Part shown: positions 13,936 to 17,036 of the stretch, in pieces
How positions within the stretch are numbered: position 1 is the stretch's first letter
Layout: each line of letters begins with the position of its first letter
NCBI GenBank assembly: GCA_020062805.1
Contig: JAGUVP010000291.1
Location: 1 to 17,036, forward strand
DNA from: Candidatus Bipolaricaulis sp.
Lineage (GTDB): Bacteria > Bipolaricaulota > Bipolaricaulia > Bipolaricaulales > Bipolaricaulaceae
Reading direction: 5' to 3'
DNA length: 17,036 nucleotides
Notes under the pieces: generated by a model
Databases searched by the model: none
What the model was told of the DNA's origin: nothing
What the model saw: the letters and a program-made list of their open reading frames with translations, nothing else
Translations under genes and position numbers: made by a program

Positions 13936-15902
13936 CGACGGAGATCGAGCTCTCCACCTCCGTCCCCGAGGAATGACAGCTCGCCTGGGCACACATCGCC
14001 CTTGTAGTTCCCCGTGAACACGTTTTCCCCTCCCGTGACCCGGCCGGCGAACACGTAGCGAAGGCCGACGCACAGGTCATGGTACAGAGCTACGCCGACT
14101 CCGTAGTTTCCCGTGATCGTGTTCCCCTCAATGTGAGCCTGGGCTGAGTCGCGCACGGCGATGCCCGCGGTCCGGCCGTTTTCGGTGATCGAACAACGTG
14201 TGACGCGCGTGGTCGAGGATCCAGCGAGGCCGATCCCACAGAGCCCGTTAGCGGTGAACGAGCTTTCTCGGATGTCTCCTTGCACGGAGTCCCACAGCCA
14301 GACTCCCCCCTGCTGGTTGCGGGATACACTGCAGCGAAGGAGCTCCACCCGTGCTGTACCCGTAGCGTGGACTCCGTGAGTGTTGTCGGAGAGAACACAA
14401 TCGCTGAGTGAGGCCCGGGCGTTGGCTCCGAGGGTGATTCCCTCGGAGCCGTACCCGAGAGCGATGCCCGACATCACGAGATCGGCCCCGCCAACGAGGG
14501 ACAGAACGGGGGATTCGTTGCTGAAGTTCGCAGTGAGAAGGACGATTCCCTCCGATTCGATGTGGAGTGGTTTGCCGAGCGTGACCCCGCCGGGGTAGAT
14601 CCCCTCTGCCAGGACGAGCTTCCCCCCGGGGAGGACGGCATCCACCGCCTGCTGCACCGTGGCGTAGGTCGGGTTCGGAAACCGAACCATCTCCTGATCC
14701 GGGATGTGGAGCGGTACGCGCAGGTATCCCTGGACGTTGCCCGACAGATCTACCCCGTTGTTGGCGAGGCGGTTCCCGCCACCCGTGGGCTGGAACCGAG
14801 AGAGGCCGAGAATCCCGTGTGCGATCCAGGATTCAATCCGGTTGTCGCAGATCTCGGCCTCGGCGGCGTCTCCCACGTGGACTCCCGATCCCCGCCCCCC
14901 GAGGAGCGTGGACCCGACGATCGAAGCCCAGGCAGTCCCTTGGACCTTGATCCCATCCCAGCGAACCGCGGAGATCGTGCAGTCTGCGACCCACACCCGG
15001 GCGTTGTTTCTCGCTACGATTCCATCCCACGTTCGCTCAACCACGCAGGAGGAGAGGGAGATCTCGGCGTCGTGCTCAATCCAGACTCCACTGTCCCTGT
15101 GCCCGGTGACCGTGCAGCCGGACAGATTGGCGGACGCCTTATCGCGCACCCAGAGCCCATGCCCATCGCACGACGAGATGGTGGAGTCGGTTGCGATGAA
15201 GGTGCTTTGGTTGCGGATCCACAGGCCGTGGCCTTCGCATCGGGTCACTGTGGAGCTGACGAGTGCCAGGTGAGCAGCATCCGCGAGCCAGATACCGGTG
15301 CTGCGGTTTCCTGACAGGGTGACGGAGGTCAGGGCTGCCTGGCCGCTGTCCTGGACGGCCAGACCATACCAGGTGTTGGCGACAATCGAGCAGTCCTGGA
15401 GCTCGGCTCGGGCCTCATCCCGCACGGAGACACCGGTTGCGGAGTTCCCGGCGAAGCTGCAGCGTGTGGCCTGGACCACCGCCGATCCAACCACGAGCAA
15501 ACCGTGGGCGCAGCCCCCGGGATCTGAACAGCTTGCCGAAGCCCCGGTGAACGCGATCCCGATGAGGACAACGGCTTCCTTGGGCTCAACCCAAGGACCG
15601 ATCGTGACCACGGGCGTGGCAAACGTGTTGCTGCGGACGGTCGTCTCTGTGGGGCCCGCCCCGCGCAGGGTCACGGGTTTCGTCACGTGGAGATTTTCCG
15701 TCCAGGTGCCGGTGGGAAGACAGATCACTGCCCCCGGCGGAGCGCCGTCGAGCACAGCCTGGATGGACTCCCCGACTCGGACCGAGATTGTGCAGAGCGG
15801 AGAGGTGTGGTCGGCCGGTCGTGAGCACGATGAGAGAAGAAGAACCACAGCCCCGATCATCGTCCATGACAGGACCCATCGAGTTCGAAGTGCACCATGC
15901 AT
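13932..15902 (-). CDS. Secreted lipoprotein with two right-handed beta-helix (NosD/CASH-type) modules
   Basis: The 656-residue protein has a lipoprotein signal: basic n-region, hydrophobic core and lipobox LSSC with Cys26. Two modules follow. Each opens with the beta-helix starter pattern: SIQAVLDGAPPGAVICLPTGTW (47-67) and TVQQAVDAVLPGGKLVLAEGIY (415-436). The first contains ten coils beginning with Gly at residues 134, 157, 180, 203, 226, 249, 272, 294, 317 and 340, an almost strict 23-residue period. The second has about five coils (from 488). Such surface beta-helices bind or cleave polysaccharide, but no catalytic set is evident and the target is unknown. I chose the ATG at 15900-15902 over GTG 15953 because the signal peptide begins there and TACAAT lies 8 nt upstream. 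It follows atpD in the same direction and overlaps the Cys-rich gene's stop by 4 nt. Confidence 0.87.
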   Translation of the reverse strand: MHGALRTRWVLSWTMIGAVVLLLSSCSRPADHTSPLCTISVRVGESIQAVLDGAPPGAVICLPTGTWTENLHVTKPVTLRGAGPTETTVRSNTFATPVVTIGPWVEPKEAVVLIGIAFTGASASCSDPGGCAHGLLVVGSAVVQATRCSFAGNSATGVSVRDEARAELQDCSIVANTWYGLAVQDSGQAALTSVTLSGNRSTGIWLADAAHLALVSSTVTRCEGHGLWIRNQSTFIATDSTISSCDGHGLWVRDKASANLSGCTVTGHRDSGVWIEHDAEISLSSCVVERTWDGIVARNNARVWVADCTISAVRWDGIKVQGTAWASIVGSTLLGGRGSGVHVGDAAEAEICDNRIESWIAHGILGLSRFQPTGGGNRLANNGVDLSGNVQGYLRVPLHIPDQEMVRFPNPTYATVQQAVDAVLPGGKLVLAEGIYPGGVTLGKPLHIESEGIVLLTANFSNESPVLSLVGGADLVMSGIALGYGSEGITLGANARASLSDCVLSDNTHGVHATGTARVELLRCSVSRNQQGGVWLWDSVQGDIRESSFTANGLCGIGLAGSSTTRVTRCSITENGRTAGIAVRDSAQAHIEGNTITGNYGVGVALYHDLCVGLRYVFAGRVTGGENVFTGNYKGDVCPGELSFLGDGGGELDLRR

Positions 15903-15916
15903 GGGGGGGGATTGTA
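15903..15916 (-). promoter_or_regulatory. -10 box and 8-C tract before lipoprotein start codon
   Basis: On the minus strand TACAAT (15916-15911, 5 of 6 to consensus) is followed by eight Cs (15910-15903) and then directly by the ATG. No Shine-Dalgarno exists, so the transcript is probably leaderless. Slippage in the C tract would change the distance between the -10 and the start codon. Confidence 0.5.
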
Positions 15917-15958
15917 GGAAGCAGCACCGGGTCGTGCCACCGGATGCGAACACCCGGT

Positions 15959-17036
<1,078 letters not shown>

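Noticed and set aside
15903..15953. GTG start at 15953 for the beta-helix lipoprotein.
   Set aside because: It would put 17 non-signal residues before the signal peptide and read through the -10 box and the C tract.

Overview
The window is GC-rich, gene-dense bacterial chromosome with bacterial housekeeping genes: gyrase A, tyrosyl-tRNA synthetase, F-type ATP synthase beta and TrmB. TrmB has the long C-terminal extension known from thermophiles such as Aquifex. Together with the secreted beta-helix lipoprotein and the archaeal-type AAA ATPase, this suggests a deep-branching, perhaps thermophilic anaerobe. Candidatus Bipolaricaulota (OP1/Acetothermia) is a guess from overall feel, not something the sequence proves. 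I see no phage, insertion sequence, CRISPR array, rRNA or tRNA.

Layout. At 1-1467 (minus) lie an archaeal-type AAA ATPase and the N-terminus of an Lhr-like helicase; each is preceded by a copy of the same palindromic element, GGCTATAGCC. At 1629-3254 (plus) is a medium/long-chain acyl-CoA synthetase, converging on an amidohydrolase-2 family enzyme (3260-4114, minus). That gene diverges from trmB (4145-5071, plus), which is translationally coupled to an unknown secreted beta-rich protein (5071-5880). Next come a ROK sugar kinase (5883-6767, minus), a membrane-anchored PIG-L/LmbE deacetylase (6844-7848, plus), and a fusion of a lipid flippase-like membrane domain with a NodS-like methyltransferase (7802-9505, minus). 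Then gyrA (9612-12011), tyrS (12176-13378) and a Cys-rich small protein (13390-13935) run on the plus strand. Finally a two-module beta-helix lipoprotein (13932-15902) and the C-terminal part of atpD (15959-17036, truncated by the window edge) run on the minus strand.

How parts may work together. The deacetylase, the flippase-methyltransferase and possibly the ROK kinase could form an amino-sugar or glycolipid modification set at the cell envelope, by analogy with NodB/NodS chemistry; this is inference. gyrA, tyrS and the Cys-rich gene look like a housekeeping run. All four convergent gene pairs abut or overlap, and several genes have a -10-like hexamer 6-9 nt before a start codon with no Shine-Dalgarno, suggesting leaderless transcription.

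Most notable: the TyrRS has lost the lysines of KMSKS (AMSQS) and the first His of HIGH (TLGH); GyrA has Met at the quinolone-contact serine; TrmB has FPCPW where FPDPW is usual; the flippase-methyltransferase fusion sits beside a deacetylase; and an 8-C tract separates the -10 box from the start codon of the lipoprotein gene.
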